A DNA stretch of 64,000 bases from Petunia secreta (GCA_029990175.1 JARKIP010000051.1:3178501-3242500); one strand, 5' to 3'. Positions 22,086 through 35,000 are shown, counted from the first letter of the stretch. A program made the numbers and translations. The notes: a model not told the origin generated them from the sequence alone.

Positions 22086-22575
22086 TGTAACAGCCCAAGC
22101 CCGCTAGTGATACTGTCCGCTTTGGGCCTAAGCCCGCACGGCTTTAAAATGCGTCACTAGGGTCTAAGGCCAGTTAACTTATAGCTGGGGTGTTACATAC
22201 ACCCTTCTTACTCTTATGGACTCAGCGTCCTCGCTGAGGTTTGCCTCGCGTACCGGGATTCGCCTACCCTCAGGCCTGAATTTTGACCCACATCGACAAG
22301 GCTGAGCCACTCCGACTCACCATAGAGGTTTGCCCCGCGTACCGGGATTCGCCTAGACTCAGCCTTGAACTTTGACCCACATCGACAAGGCTGACACGGA
22401 GTGGCTCTGATACCATGTAACAGCCCAAGCCCGCTAGTGATACTGTCCGCTTTGGGCGAGGTCCGCACGGCTTTACAACGCGTCACTAGGATCTAAGGCC
22501 AGTTAACTTATATACCCAGCATCTCTCATGTGTTATGCCGATGTGGGACACTTAACCCTTAGCTGGGGTGTTACA
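22086..22575 (-). mobile_element. Complete TRIM retrotransposon (490 bp) with target duplication
   Basis: Terminal-repeat retrotransposon in miniature, non-coding. 5' LTR 22416-22575 (160 bp), 3' LTR 22086-22197 (112 bp, lacking about 48 bp present in the other). Both start TGTAACACCCCAGCT and end GGGCTGTTACA when read on the - strand. The primer-binding site TGGTATCAGAGCCA (22402-22415, - strand) directly follows the 5' LTR and matches initiator tRNA-Met. The target duplication GATAT is perfect (22081-22085, 22576-22580). The interior holds two tandem copies of an 89-bp unit (22236-22324, 22325-22403). It must be moved by the proteins of another retrotransposon. Confidence 0.93.
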
Positions 22576-22835
22576 GATATATTGGTTGAATGATAGTTAC
22601 TTTTCACAGATATATTTATACTGTGTGTCAAAAATGTTAGATTTGATTGAACCTATTGTCCACAAATCTGCCAATGTCTGGTCACCTAGCTAGAACGTAT
22701 GCTCAATGCAAATACTTTAAATGCATACAATGTAAATACTTTAAATGCATACAAGTAAATTCCTATGGAAATTTATAATAAAGATGCTGACGATGATTTC
22801 CTCTTTCTCATGAGTCACATTTGCAATTCGACATA

Positions 22836-23090
22836 CTCCCTCCGTTCCAAAATGGTTGTCATAGTTCGGATTTCGAGAGTCGAGTTCATTTTGACCGTGA
22901 ATTTAAACATATAATCTTTAAGTTTTTTGTAACAATATTTATATATTTAGAAACTACATAAAAAGTATTATAAGTCACAATAATTAATAATTCAAAAAAT
23001 TTAAAAGATATATGAAAATATTACGGTCAAAATTAAACTCGTTTGACTCTCGAAATCCGAACTATGACAATCATTTTGAAACGGAGGGAG
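22836..23090. mobile_element. Stowaway-type MITE
   Basis: A 255-bp element with long inverted ends (CTCCCTCCGTTCCAAAATGG at the left, the near-exact complement at the right), flanked by TA on both sides. The inverted similarity extends about 60 bp inward (through GACTCTCGAAATCC), so it can fold into a long hairpin. Confidence 0.93.
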
Positions 23091-24330
23091 TATAAAATTT
23101 ATTCTACAACCATTGGTCCATTACAGATATTACAACTACACTAATTTTGGGTGCAATCCGATTCAAATAGAAATGAAATTTGCTGTCTTCATTAGCTTAG
23201 CGAACTCTCTTTCTTCTTTTATGGTTATACAGACCATGCTGCAAATCAGTCAAACGTTGCTGTTTGTCAAAGGAAAAACAAAACTACTATATACCAGAAA
23301 AAGAATCGCATTCCCCACCTTAACTTAACATAGTCAATAATGGAAAGGACTTATAATGTAATGGATTTTATATATTACCAGTGAAATTTAACCAGTCATA
23401 GAAAGTTATTTATGTAGCATACTTTAGGTTGTAACCTATCAAAAAAAGTTATGAATATATCTTTTGAGTTACATAATTATATAAATATTTTTTATATGTG
23501 CATAAATTTTAAACTTAATATGGAGACATATATATCAACCATAAACCTTTAAGGATTTTTCTTATGTGCATTAACATTGTAAAGTAAATGGTGAAGACAT
23601 AACTAAAACAGAAAAATAGTATGTTATCTAATACTTTAAACTTTTAGATAAGATGGTAATAACTAATAACATACTTAACATGATATTAGAACAAATAGAG
23701 GTGAACAGTTTGAGTCACCCCTACCCATTATCAAAAAGAATATTCATGTGATTGACTCATGAAAAAGATCGAGTGGTACGTACGTTAAGAAAGACGTATT
23801 GAATACATAATTAAGAAAGTAAAAGTGCATGTGCTCGCTCTTTCTAACATTAAGCTTTTAGATGAGATGGCCGATCTCACAAGTTCTAACATTTTTACAC
23901 TAATGTTTTCATCACAATAGCGGCAAATGATTAAGCAGATTATAACTTCAAAATGAGAACCCAGAAGCAGCACTTTTTTAATTTCTTTCTTTCTTCTTTG
24001 GCACTTGAGCTCTCCTGTCTGCAAACTTGGACTATACAAGAAAATTAGGCCTCACATGTTATATTTTTAAATCTAGTTTAATTTGATGAGACAATATGTT
24101 TGGCAATGGTGGAGAACTAACTAAATGGGCCAAAATGTTTATCACCTATTTCTGCAACACATAGTTTGGTCGAATAATCTTTTTTCCTCATGCTTCTCTA
24201 CCAAATTTTAGTTTGGATTCTTGAGCTCTTATTGTATCCACAAATTTTGGAAAATAGAAACCTTGTTATGCACTTTTTCAAACTTTAGGCACTTGTATGG
24301 AATAAGGTAATACTTCCAGCAGCACTTTCT
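23091..24330. other. Intergenic stretch, nothing recognised
   Basis: AT-rich with short open frames lacking any domain. No RNA gene or intact mobile element seen. Confidence 0.5.
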
Positions 24331-24335
24331 TTTTC

Positions 24336-24706
24336 TGTTGGAATGTGGGAAGAGTCTCACGTCGGTGAGAGAAACGGGACAAGATGCCCATACAAGTTTT
24401 GGACAATCCTCAATCCTTTGAGCTAGCTTTTGGGATGTGAATTAGGTCCTGTTGCGTTCGGACGAAGAGTGTCCGGGATTTATTATGGTATCAGGACCCA
24501 GAAAAAACCCTAACCCCCCTTTGATCAAGTGGTCCACGTGCCACCTATGTGGGTATGTTGGAATGTGAGAGGGGCAAGATGCCCAAATAAGCTTTGGACA
24601 ATCCTCAACTCTTTGAGCTAGCTTTTCGGATGTGAGATAGGTCCAAGCTTATATGGGTGCCCGTGTGTGTAGGGGCACCCGAGTTTGGAGCGTCCGTGTT
24701 TTATTA
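24336..24706 (+). mobile_element. Very short TRIM retrotransposon (371 bp) with target duplication
   Basis: 5' LTR 24336-24485 (150 bp), 3' LTR 24556-24706 (151 bp); both start TGTTGGAATGTG and end TTTATTA. The primer-binding site TGGTATCAGGACCC begins at 24486, directly after the 5' LTR (initiator tRNA-Met type). The interior is only 70 bp. TTTTC flanks both sides (24331-24335, 24707-24711). No coding capacity. Confidence 0.92.
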
Positions 24707-24711
24707 TTTTC

Positions 24712-27244
24712 TTTTTCTTATTAAAAAAGTTTCCCTTGGGACATTTTAGGTCTCCTTATAATTTCCAGCTTATCTTCATCTTTCTTATTTCATTTTCCCA
24801 TCATATTTGGGGAGGTAAGAAACATGGGAGAATGTGATTTCTCGGGGGAGTTGGAGATATTCATATTATGTAGTGTTTTTTTCCTTTAATAGGTCTTACG
24901 GTATGCGAATATAAATTAATTGAGTAGTAATTATAGAGTACCGGATAATTATATAAACAGAACAAGAAATAGAGGCATGTAGACTCGCATACACCTTTCA
25001 ATGAAAGATTCGCATCAACACCATAGGCTATAAGTTTTTTGTGGTGATCGTCTAATCTTTCTACTCCATTCCCATCTATTGACAAAGCTGAAAACTTAGC
25101 TAAGGATGTTTAAGATTTAATACATCAATATTTGATCTAAATACATATATAAAACTGCTTTATCAAATATTGTTTCAGTCTGTTTTAGATATATATATAT
25201 ATAACTGCTTTATCAAATATTGTTTCAATCTGTTTTAGATATGCTGTTTACTGCAATTTTTAGATTACCAAATTAGGATTACTATAGATAGTTATCTGTT
25301 GTTATATGTCATTTAATTTTTGTTTGGTTGTAAAACGAAATATACGCGATAGTACATAAAATTATACTCATATACTTTGATAGGTTATTTTTAGTTAATG
25401 CTTGTAGAGCAATGATAAAAAGTTAAGGATTTCTATAGAAGTAAAAATGAAAACCCTTGTTATCAGGATGTAGAATAGATATAAGTTATGAGTTCGGCCG
25501 AACCTAGCTAGTTGTTTTGGTTCATACTTTATATATGTATTTAAAAAATCTATTAAATATAAAAGCATTATATTTCAACAAGTGACATGTTGAACCCATA
25601 TAATGAAAATCCAAGATCAGCTTCTGCTTATTATTTGTGTGTATGTAGAACAATCTTCTGATTGATTTAACAGAAGCACGAAAGGTGGTTATTACACATA
25701 TTAGTATAAACATATACATGAAAACTGATTTGTTGGTTTGTGTAAGTTGATACAAAAAGTGGGGGAGTACGTACGTTAGTTCACCATGATGTTCACGAGA
25801 TTAATCAATCAACTAAACAAAAGTGTGCAAAGAAGGTAGTTAGAAAATATGAATGATTAGATAATTTGAAGTTGATAGGTGCTTAATTGAAGAAAATCAT
25901 GATTGTGCTTTTAAAATAGAAAATGAATTATGACTCATTCTATAGGTTTTGCTTCTTACCTACCCAACCTATATTCTGATGCCCACAGGAAAAAGGGTTT
26001 CCAGTTTTAATAACTTTTGGGACCATTAATAAAAGCATCTTAGGCTCCTAAATTTAGCTTTTTACCTTTTTGTTTGGGAGGAAAAAAGACATAATTAAAA
26101 TTGATTCCTAATAAATATGAGATAGCTCGTTAATTATAGTTTGAATTAGCTCCTCCCGATCGTATCTCTCCCGAGAATGGGAATCATCTTAGCAACTGAC
26201 TATATTTGACGACTTCTCTTAAAGCCTCGATCGTGATCCCCTAATCCAAATTTTGAATTGTGTCATTCTTTTTTGAACAACTAATAAGAAAGTGTCATCC
26301 ATTTTGGAACAGATTGAGTAATAAATAAGAATCCTAGTAGGGTATGGACGCTAAAGAGACATACGTTACTCACTCTCAAATTGATAATATTATATATAGT
26401 ACACAATAATTTGTTGTCGCGGGTTAAAATTTAATGATAGAATAATAAAAACTTTACAATAATATATCTATGTTAAATTGTTTAAATATTGGCCTATTGG
26501 CCTAAAGCATTAATGTATATATATTTGCTTGAATAATTAGGAAACATACCGTTACAAAAAAAAAAAAATCTTAGGCTCCTAAATAGAGCCTTTTTTTACT
26601 TTTTGTTCGGAAGACAAATTAGCACGACTAAAATAATAAAACTAATAAAACTGATAATAAGACACAAAGCACGGTTTTAATTATTAAACTAAAGCATGCA
26701 AATGTTTGCTTAAATTAGGAAAGTTAGCGTTGATTGATGCAACTTATCAAGTACGTTGATTTATTCTTTTCTATTTGGGACATAACTCGTTGTGAGTGCA
26801 TGAACCGACATATTGTTATTATTATATTTAAATTTAAATGCATGAACAACTAAAAGACTTTTCCTATCATACAATTCGCTCGAGTACGTTAATTCATGCA
26901 TGTGAGAATACGAAAATGATTATTGCTTATATTTTGAAAAATCAGAAAAGTACATAATGTAAAGTATTTGAAGTTGTGAAAATAAAAGTAAACAACGATA
27001 TTGTGAGAAGTTGAAATTAATTAACCAGTCAGTCCTTTTCACTTTGATTCCCTTTCGAATAATGATTCATCTCAAATCACCCCGTGCCTAGATACTTCGG
27101 TCTAAATCTCAAAGCTAAAATGATAGCAAAGCCTTATAGTCTATTTAACTTTATTGACTCGATGACACCTACGATGTATTTCTGATGGAACTATATGGGA
27201 TAATTATGATTACTAGTGTTTTCGCACTACTAATAAAGAAATTA
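24712..27244. other. Intergenic region without recognised gene
   Basis: AT-rich. It includes a 50-bp tandem duplication at 25152-25240 (ACTGCTTTATCAAATATTG repeated), an eroded Stowaway-like stretch at 26250-26325 and nothing else I can name. Confidence 0.5.
25152..25241. repeat. 50-bp tandem duplication
   Basis: ACTGCTTTATCAAATATTGT...CTGTTTTAGATAT occurs twice with a 50-bp period, separated by a TA run; the copies differ at one or two positions. Confidence 0.85.
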
Positions 27245-27488
27245 CTCCATCCATCCCAATTTGAGTGTCTTAATTAAACTTGTTACGTATAAAAAATATA
27301 GGGAGACTTTTCAATTTTGTTGTTCTAAATTAAAGATGAGTGTCATGTACTAAAATGTCCATTGAATTTGTGTTGTAAACTTGTCATGTATAATGTTTGA
27401 ATTGTCAACTTACCAAATTTAGAAAGAGGCACTCATTTTGAGACAAACAAAAAAGGAAAGGTAGACACTCATATTGGGACGGATGGAG
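27245..27488. mobile_element. Stowaway-type MITE
   Basis: A 244-bp element, ends CTCCATCCATCCCAATTTGA and the complement of it (ATTGGGACGGATGGAG), flanked by TA. Confidence 0.92.
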
Positions 27489-27554
27489 TAGCTACCAATT
27501 ACAAAGTTTTAAAAAAGTAGTCACAAATTAAAAATAGATATTTTTTTTAAGACT

Positions 27555-27670
27555 ATCTACAATACAAACATCTGAAAATTTCAAAAAAATTCCAGCAAAA
27601 GATCTGGAATTTACTTCAAAGTTCTAGAAAATTTTCCTGGGCTAAGTTTCCAAATTGTGGAATGTTTTTT
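27555..27670. repeat. Palindromic repeat family B, half copy
   Basis: AGACTATCTACAATACAAAC followed by ATCTGAAAA matches the reverse complement of the right end of 44380-44650 (AGACTAGCCACAATACAAAC, ATCTGAGAA). Short inverted phrases around TTCCAGCAAAAGATCTGGAA follow. Confidence 0.55.
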
Positions 27671-27999
27671 GCAGAAAAAAAAAATTGTAACGTGCAATCA
27701 GGTGAGCTGTTTGTTAAACTAATGGGCTGATTTTGGGCTGTCCTTGCAAGAAGTTGTTAGCTGGTTAGTTTTTCAAAGTGAGCTGCTTTAAATCCTGTCT
27801 TGCAAAATTGTTACATTATATTTCTGTCCTCAATTATGGCTGTTTTTACAAAATTAAAGGGGGACCAAGTTTATAACGTTCTAGCTCAAGTTTCTATTCG
27901 TTCGAAAAGGCAGGTTAAATTATTTTGCATTTATAGTCTTATTTCCAGCCTATCCTTTTTGAAGTAACCATATTTACGGAAAAAAGGTCTTATTTTTTT

Positions 28000-28980
28000 T
28001 ATTACATGACTATAGAACATAGCCCATTTTTGAAATTTGACATCTCCTTAAAAAAAATGACTAGCTGCAACTTTCCCCTTCCTCACCATTGCTCCGCCGC
28101 CAAGCAGTGGGTGGTGACCAGAAAATTTTCTATCGCCAGAATTTTAAATTTTTTTGTCAGAGTTACTTTTTTCGTCGGAGTTACTTTTTTTGCCCGTTTT
28201 GATTATATCATTGCTTTTAACATGTTTATATACAAATCTACAAAGAAATCAAATTATATATATATATATATATATATAGAAAAAAGTGTATACAAGGAGA
28301 GAAATACAGAAAAATACACAAAAAAATTGAAATTTTATACAAATATCCAAAATAACACAAATCTGTCAATTTAGGTACTTCTATATATTGTATATACATA
28401 CTTATACACGTTTAAAATGTTAAACATTTTTATACAATGTTTACACGGTGTATAAACATGTATAAAAGTGTATAAATACGTAAAAGAGTATTATACCGTG
28501 TATTTTGGCAGACCTATGTGGAATCTCAAAAAATAACATCATATATGTACAAATTTTAAAGAAAAACACCATGTCCATGCAAATTTTAAAAATATATATA
28601 TTAGAGCTATACAAATTCTTAACGGAATACATAGATCTATAAATGAGTTATACACATCTCTACATAACAATCATGGATCCAATAAAATAAAAATAAAAAT
28701 AACATAGAATAAGAGATTTATGTCGGAGCTTTTGAAAATTAAAAAAAAAAAAAGCAGCGGCGAAGAGGCGGCGGCGATGATGTGGAGAAGTAGCAAAGGC
28801 AGTGGTTGGGAGGTTTTTCATCGGAATGAGGAAGGGAGACGGTAGAACAAGGGTTTTCTCTTTGAAGGGGAATTAATGGAGAAAGGATGAAAGAAGACAA
28901 GGATGTTTTTTTTCCGGGGAGGAGAAACTAATAGGTGATAGAGTTTGTAATTATTTTTCAAAATATAACATAAATGGGTC
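28000..28980. mobile_element. Possible Mutator-like non-autonomous element with a GC-rich core
   Basis: AT-rich outer parts with TG/TA-rich phrases enclose two GC-rich patches (about 28070-28130 and 28750-28800, CCGCCGCC/GGCGGCGGCG type) in opposite orientation. The same architecture recurs at 42860-43760 and 45640-46530. No target duplication was found. An open frame at 28006-28374 crosses the TA microsatellite and is not believable as a gene. Confidence 0.35.
28255..28278. repeat. TA dinucleotide microsatellite
   Basis: Twelve TA units. Confidence 0.95.
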
Positions 28981-29386
28981 AATTCAGGTAAAGTTTGAAT
29001 TATGTGTATAACATAAACTATAATTATGTTTATATATTAGGTGAATTTAACATATATGGTATTGGCCAAATCTACTTATTACTAGATTCTTCCACACTCG
29101 TATTTCGGACTTGTGGATCTGTCTCTGTTGTCAGACTCAGGTAGTTATTGAAGGGAGAATCCAAAACGGAAAAAGAAGGTAAAAGAATATTATAGTATAT
29201 AGGACTATGAAGAGGTGAAGAAAAATATGTGAAATAACATAAAGGATGGTTGTCAAATATTGTAATATTGTAATATTGTAATATTTGAGATTGATTTACA
29301 GAAAAGAAACATATTTACACTGGTTTTGAATTTTTTAGTACCTTAAAGATGGTCTTTACAATTTGAGCTTTTTCTGTAGTTATAAA

Positions 29387-29525
29387 AATGCCACCACACC
29401 TTTTAAATTCAATGAATTCGTAATTACAAAAGGTCCGCACCTTTTTTACATTAAATGAAGCCGTAATTTCAAAAATGTCATGGCACCATTTACAATTAAT
29501 GAAGTCGTAATTACAACAATATCAT
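29387..29525. repeat. Repeat of about 52-bp units, related to 17018-17130
   Basis: Two to three imperfect units of the form TT(A)AATGAAGTCGTAATTACAA. Inverted relative to the copy at 17018-17130. Confidence 0.6.
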
Positions 29526-29538
29526 TGCTTCCTACAAA

Positions 29539-29997
29539 GTAAAAATTTCGCCCAGCAGCCACTTTTAATACTGGTATTTGGTTTGAGGCCACTATTTTCT
29601 TTGGTCTTACACTAGAGGCCACTTTTGGGCCTTTATTAAATAAATATTGACTTAAGTTCTGATAATTGACTGAAGTTCAGTCCATACGGCCCCCGGACTG
29701 AAGTTCCATCTTTAAGGACTGAACTTCAGTCCATATGGCCATGGACTGAAGTTCCATCTTTAAGGATTGAACTTCAGTCCATATGGCCCTGGACTGAAGT
29801 TCCATCTTAAGGACTGGACTGAACTTCAGTCCATATGGCCCTGGATTGAAGTTCAATCTTTAAGGACTGAACTTCAATCCGGCCTCTGGACTGAAGTTCT
29901 ATCTCTTCAAGCAAAAGTGGCTACAAACTAAATATTTTGGTATTAGTGGCCTGTGCCCAAAGACCAGTGGCAAAAGTGGTCTTTCGTGCACTTTCTC
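29539..29997. mobile_element. Foldback-like element, family A copy 1, palindromic interior
   Basis: The ends are inverted relative to each other (left GCCACTTTTAATACTGGTAT, right the complement of GCCACTTTTGCCACTGGTCT). The interior (29665-29900) is a run of about 58-bp units each built from the palindrome GGACTGAA(C/G)TTCAGTCC. The same ends and the same GAAGTTCA theme occur at 58048-58454, where a target duplication is intact. No target duplication remains here. No coding capacity. Confidence 0.8.
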
Positions 29998-30000
29998 CGG

Positions 30001-31266
30001 AGAAATCAAGCCCAATTCATCTGTTATTATTCATATGGTGAACCAAAATTTATGTCAATTATGTAAATAAATGAGGCAAAATCGGCCTCTCTTCGCACAT
30101 CCACAAACATAACTTCAAAAGTTAATATTTAGATATAACGACAATCAAGTCAAACTCATTCATACAAGTAAAATACTATGTATTTTTTGCAAGTAGATGG
30201 GGCCAATTGTACTTAATTACTTAATTTATCCACGAAAGTACATATGAAGACATAAAATCACGACTATTCGACCGCATTTATTCATAAGTGTGGCAAAATA
30301 CTCTGTCTATTTTACAAATAAATGATACAAAATCGTCATCATTTCGCTCATATACAAAAATCCATCATTTATTCATAGTGGGAGTCGTAATACTACATTT
30401 TACAAACAAATGAGTCCAAATCGTCATCACTTTTAATACCTTCCATTCAACACTCCCACGAGATTTTTAATGTGCATGTCTATCTCTAAAGACTTTTACA
30501 ATAAACTTCTAGGAGTATATTTTAACATTTCTTTTTAAATTTGCTTTTTTCCCCTATTAAATGTCTTAATTCTTCTTGCACGAGCAGGATCTTCTCCGAT
30601 ATTCAAGCACACTTTGCAAATATTATACTTTGTTACGTCACACATGGTGCTCACACCAAATTAAATAATATAACCTTCATAGTAAAAGTAGAAATGCATA
30701 TCTCTAATTAATCATTGTTAATAAAAACTTATATGAATATTATTGGATTAAATTTTCACCTACTTACTAGCACCTTCCGTCTCATATTGAGAGTTAATAA
30801 AGGAACATACTCTCACCCATGTTGACTAAATCAATGGAAATATTTTAAATTGCACAAAAGAAAAGAAAATTATTGCAGGATTAATGCCATGTCATGATAT
30901 TAACATGAAAACTGAATCCCCAAGAATATAATCTCTATTCACATCATCATGGCGTGTTAAATCCAATTAACTGCTATGTGACAATATTAATTGAAGAAAT
31001 TACAAGTCAATTTGTATCAAAGTGAGCAATCTAATCGTCCATTGTTACCAAACTACTAAATTAATTAGCTCAGTAAGTCTAGAACACTAGATAATTAAAA
31101 TTAACAAAGATTAATTTAGCCTCCAATGTTTGAGTGGCCCCTAAACAAGTAGATGATTGGTGATCGAATTTATGGATGCGATAAATTTAATTGACATAGC
31201 GTGATCAGTAAAGATCCATATAATCGACCAAACTAGTTTTGGACGGAAACGTAGTAATAATTAGTA
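30001..31266. other. Intergenic region without recognised gene
   Basis: AT-rich; around 30060-30430 imperfect repeats of phrases such as ACAAATAAATGA(G/T)(G/A)CAAAATCG occur, otherwise nothing recognised. Confidence 0.5.
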
Positions 31267-31275
31267 TTAACATAA

Positions 31276-31657
31276 GGGACACTTACAAAAATACCCACAA
31301 AACTTAAAATAATTACAGCCACTACCCACTACTTTCAAATATTACCGGACCTACCCAGTAAATTATTTACCCACTCTACCCACCCAGCCTTGTATAATAT
31401 AGTTTATGCAGAATACCATAAAGGTATATACCTATAAGGCATAACAAAAGTATACAGTAATAAATGTCCCTCCAGACTTGTATACCATAATTTATGCAGT
31501 ATACTTTAAAGGTATACACCTATAAGGCATAACAAATGTATACAATAATAAATGGGTAGGTTGGGTAAATACTTTTAATTTTATGGGTAATATAATTTGT
31601 AATGGGTATGGCTTGTAAATACTTTAAATTTTATGGGTATAGAGTGTAAAAATCCCT
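31276..31657. mobile_element. Mutator-like MITE with 9-bp target duplication
   Basis: A 382-bp element with inverted ends (GGGACACTTACAAAAATACC and AGGGATTTTTACACTCTATACC when both are read inward). TTAACATAA flanks both sides (31267-31275 and 31658-31666), a 9-bp duplication as made by Mutator transposases. The centre holds a duplicated block (GGTATAnACCTATAAGGCATAAC at about 31423 and 31512). Non-coding. Confidence 0.88.
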
Positions 31658-31666
31658 TTAACATAA

Positions 31667-32091
31667 TTAGATACAGGTTATCTCCTATGGAATGGCCCTT
31701 GTGATAACAATTTTATATGAAAAAATGAAACTGTTTCCCTGTTTTAGTCGTCAAGTAATACAAATGCTCTAAATTAAGTCTTGTTGTTTGAAAGAGCTAA
31801 TTCAAGGTGATAATAATTTACTGTCCTTCAAATCTCATACATTGAGGAGTTCCATTCATAAATGTACAACAATTGAACTTTAAGTGGAAACCCTGCCAAT
31901 TTGAAAATCCTACTGCAAAAACTACAATAATCACATCTAAATTGAATAGGAATCACTATATTTATGATTCCCCTCAAGAGAATCACAACCCTTATAGCAA
32001 TTTTACAACAAATCAATTAGCTAGTATACAATGGTCAAGTTACCACTTCCGTATAAATTCTATTAATCCAGGATCCCAAAGCTAGTGTACC
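31667..32091 (-). other. 3' flank of THADA
   Basis: Probably contains the THADA 3' UTR on the - strand. Short open frames on both strands here show no domain. Confidence 0.45.
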
Positions 32092-35000
32092 TCACCTTAG
32101 GAGAAAATAAGGATCAAAAGAATCCCAAGCTAAATCATCAATTGTCTTTTGGTTCAAATCACACGACCCTTCACCACAGATCACTTTGTTGTGCAACTTA
32201 ACTACCAAAGAAAATAAATTAGAGATCAATGGGTTTGTAAGGAATGGTTGTATCGCCTCGCCAATTTCAAGAACTTCAGAGAGCATCAGCTTTGTATCTT
32301 CTGGTTTCCCGTTAAAAATACAATTTGATAAGGCATAAAAGGCAAGCAAATTTGCATAGAGAGGTAAGAAGGCATCTTTGTGGTTACCAACTCCACCAAT
32401 CCAATCAACTCCCCCCTGTGTGGCAACATAGTCCTTGGCAAATAATACCAACTTCTGGGCAAACCTCTTCCTCCAGTTCTGGAAAAAGCCCCTCACATCA
32501 TGTATGTCACAAGGTTCGACTAACGATAATTTTGAAGCTGGAAGCTTTTCCAAATGAGAACAACATATCTGGCAGATCAACATTTTTTCTTCATGATGGT
32601 TGTCAATCTCCTTGTCAAAGACACGTTTGATAAGATCTCCACCTTCGGAAATAACACAAGCGTGGTTAGCAGAATCTAGAACCCTGCGGCAAAGGAAATC
32701 AAGGAAGTCAAGATAGTGACGGAAAATCGATGAGAGATGGTCGAAGCTCCTCTCAATCACTTGTTCTACTTGGCTTGGGACAACTCCTGTCAAGAAGCTT
32801 CTTTCAGATCTTTTAGATGTAAGACAATTCTGGACATCCAGCGCGAGTTTCTTCCTAAGATTGTCATCTTCATCCTCCAGAAGCCTAATGCAAGAAAACC
32901 ATAAATCCAGGATTTTATGGGCATACATATTAACAGCCTTTTCTTGCTTGAAAGAGGAACACAAATTGCCATCAGGAACTTGATTATTGTAAACTGAAGG
33001 ACCAATAACCTCCGCTTGATCCAATAAACCAGATGCTATCATAGACTCTGCAGCCGCCCTACGCATGTTTACAGGCTCTGACGCATCACTGTGTAGTTCA
33101 ATTAGGTCAACATAATAGCTGATGCATTCGTAAAAGAAAGATATTTTAGAGGGCTCAGATGGATCACGATGGCTGGAATCACCTGCTTTGACTTTCTGCG
33201 AATCTGCAATTGAACTACTCAGTGAGCTAGCAAATCGCTTTATACAAATCCCCATGCAACGAAGAAGCATCTCTCGAGTCTTTGAATGCCTAGCAACTTT
33301 GTACAAGGAAACCACCTTGTCCCAAAACTGAAGCACCGACTTGCTATCCATATTACCAAAAAATTTAGGATATGCATATTCTTCTCTATTATTATGATAC
33401 TCCTGCAGACTCCAGGCGTAGATTATCTTCAGAATGTAATACAAACACTTATGGTGATTGTCCAAAGTTAAAAGCTTCATCACAGCAGTCTGGAGATCAA
33501 TGCTGGTCAAGCAACTTCTCTTTATCTCACTATATTCTGGTGTCTTGAGAAATAAAAGAAACCACTTCAGTGTTGCAATCCGAACTTCATATGAAGTGTC
33601 AGAGATTGAGCGTACTAGCCTTTCCTGGAATCTGGTGAAAGGAATTTCATGTACAGAGATTTTTGATAAGTCTGAACCAGAAGGAAGGCCTCTTGATGGT
33701 ATTAACAAATCCTCTTCAGCTTCTTTAGACGTTTGGTAAACACAATTGAAATATGAACTTGCAGCTTGTTTCCGAAGTTCTGAAATAGTTGGATCAAAGT
33801 ATGTTGGCCCACAAGCCACTCCTAAATCTAAGCATTCTGAAGATAGCCTCCAAAGGAGGTTCCAAATGACATCAATATTTCTGCTCGTTTGACATGCTCT
33901 TGCGATACTCAGCATGTTATCTAGCACCTTCAAGAAGCAGCTGTTGATAATTGGGCAAGGACATTGCTCAGGACTCCCAATCCATGAGCGTGAAGCAAGA
34001 ATATGAATCAATTCAGTAAGAATATCATCTTTTTTGGAAGCATCGGCTAGGTCTCTGCAGTTTGTGTCCAGAAGAGAGCTCAACTGTAATAACATCCCAT
34101 GAAGTGAATTAGATGAACCATCAACTCTATTGGATGAGAGAGATGAATCAGAATTCATGATGTTCTCCCCAGTGCCAGGTAACTCGGAGGCAATATTTTG
34201 GAGGACGAATGGAAGCTTTTCATTAGACACCAGACCTGTTAGAGCTCTTGATGCAAGAACACGAATACGCAAATTGTTCTGGACAGAACATTTCCTGATG
34301 AATGGCATCAACAGGAAAGGATCCAGGGGATCTCCGGCTTCACTTGCAATTGGAGAAGGCTTGAGTCGGGATAAGAGAATTAGGATTGGACATAAGCTGG
34401 GGTGCACAACTTTAGCCAGGTTGGACCTTAAATGCTCGGATGGTCCATCCAAAAGTGACTCAGTTGCAATTTTTAGCTCATTAAATAAGAACGAATGCAG
34501 TGGAGGATACCTATTAGAAGAACAGTCAGGAAAATGATTACAGAACATCTGTTTTGGTTTAAACAAATAAATGTGGTTCATTTGTAACAAGACATTGCAT
34601 CAATCAATGAAATTTATATACATTATCAAAAAAAATATGTGCCTTGATATAAAAATTGAAACAAATTCGATTATGAATACAAACAGAAAATCATGTATCA
34701 TATGTATGTTTCAACATTCGATACTAATTTATAGGTTAATTGAATATAGACTTGTTGGTTCCTTATGGTCGTTTCTTTATTTTATACAGTTCTTTTAAAC
34801 CAAAACATGAGGACATACTATGTCAAAGTAGTATTATCTGGTACAACAAGGTATTTAATAATATATTTTTTGACATTATTCATTAACGGGGGACACAAGA
34901 AAGCTAGTCAAACAATGTGAGTCACATCCACTTCATTCTACCCAAGTCAGTTTGTGCAGTCATGCAACAAGATAACCCCTCTGGGAAAGCAATCAGGTGA

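Noticed and set aside
22214..22486. 90-codon open frame on the - strand
   Set aside because: It spans the TRIM interior and LTR, including the primer-binding site; no domain, chance open frame.
29665..29900. CRISPR-like array of repeated units
   Set aside because: Units are contiguous and palindromic with no unique spacers, and the DNA is plant nuclear; it is the interior of a foldback element.
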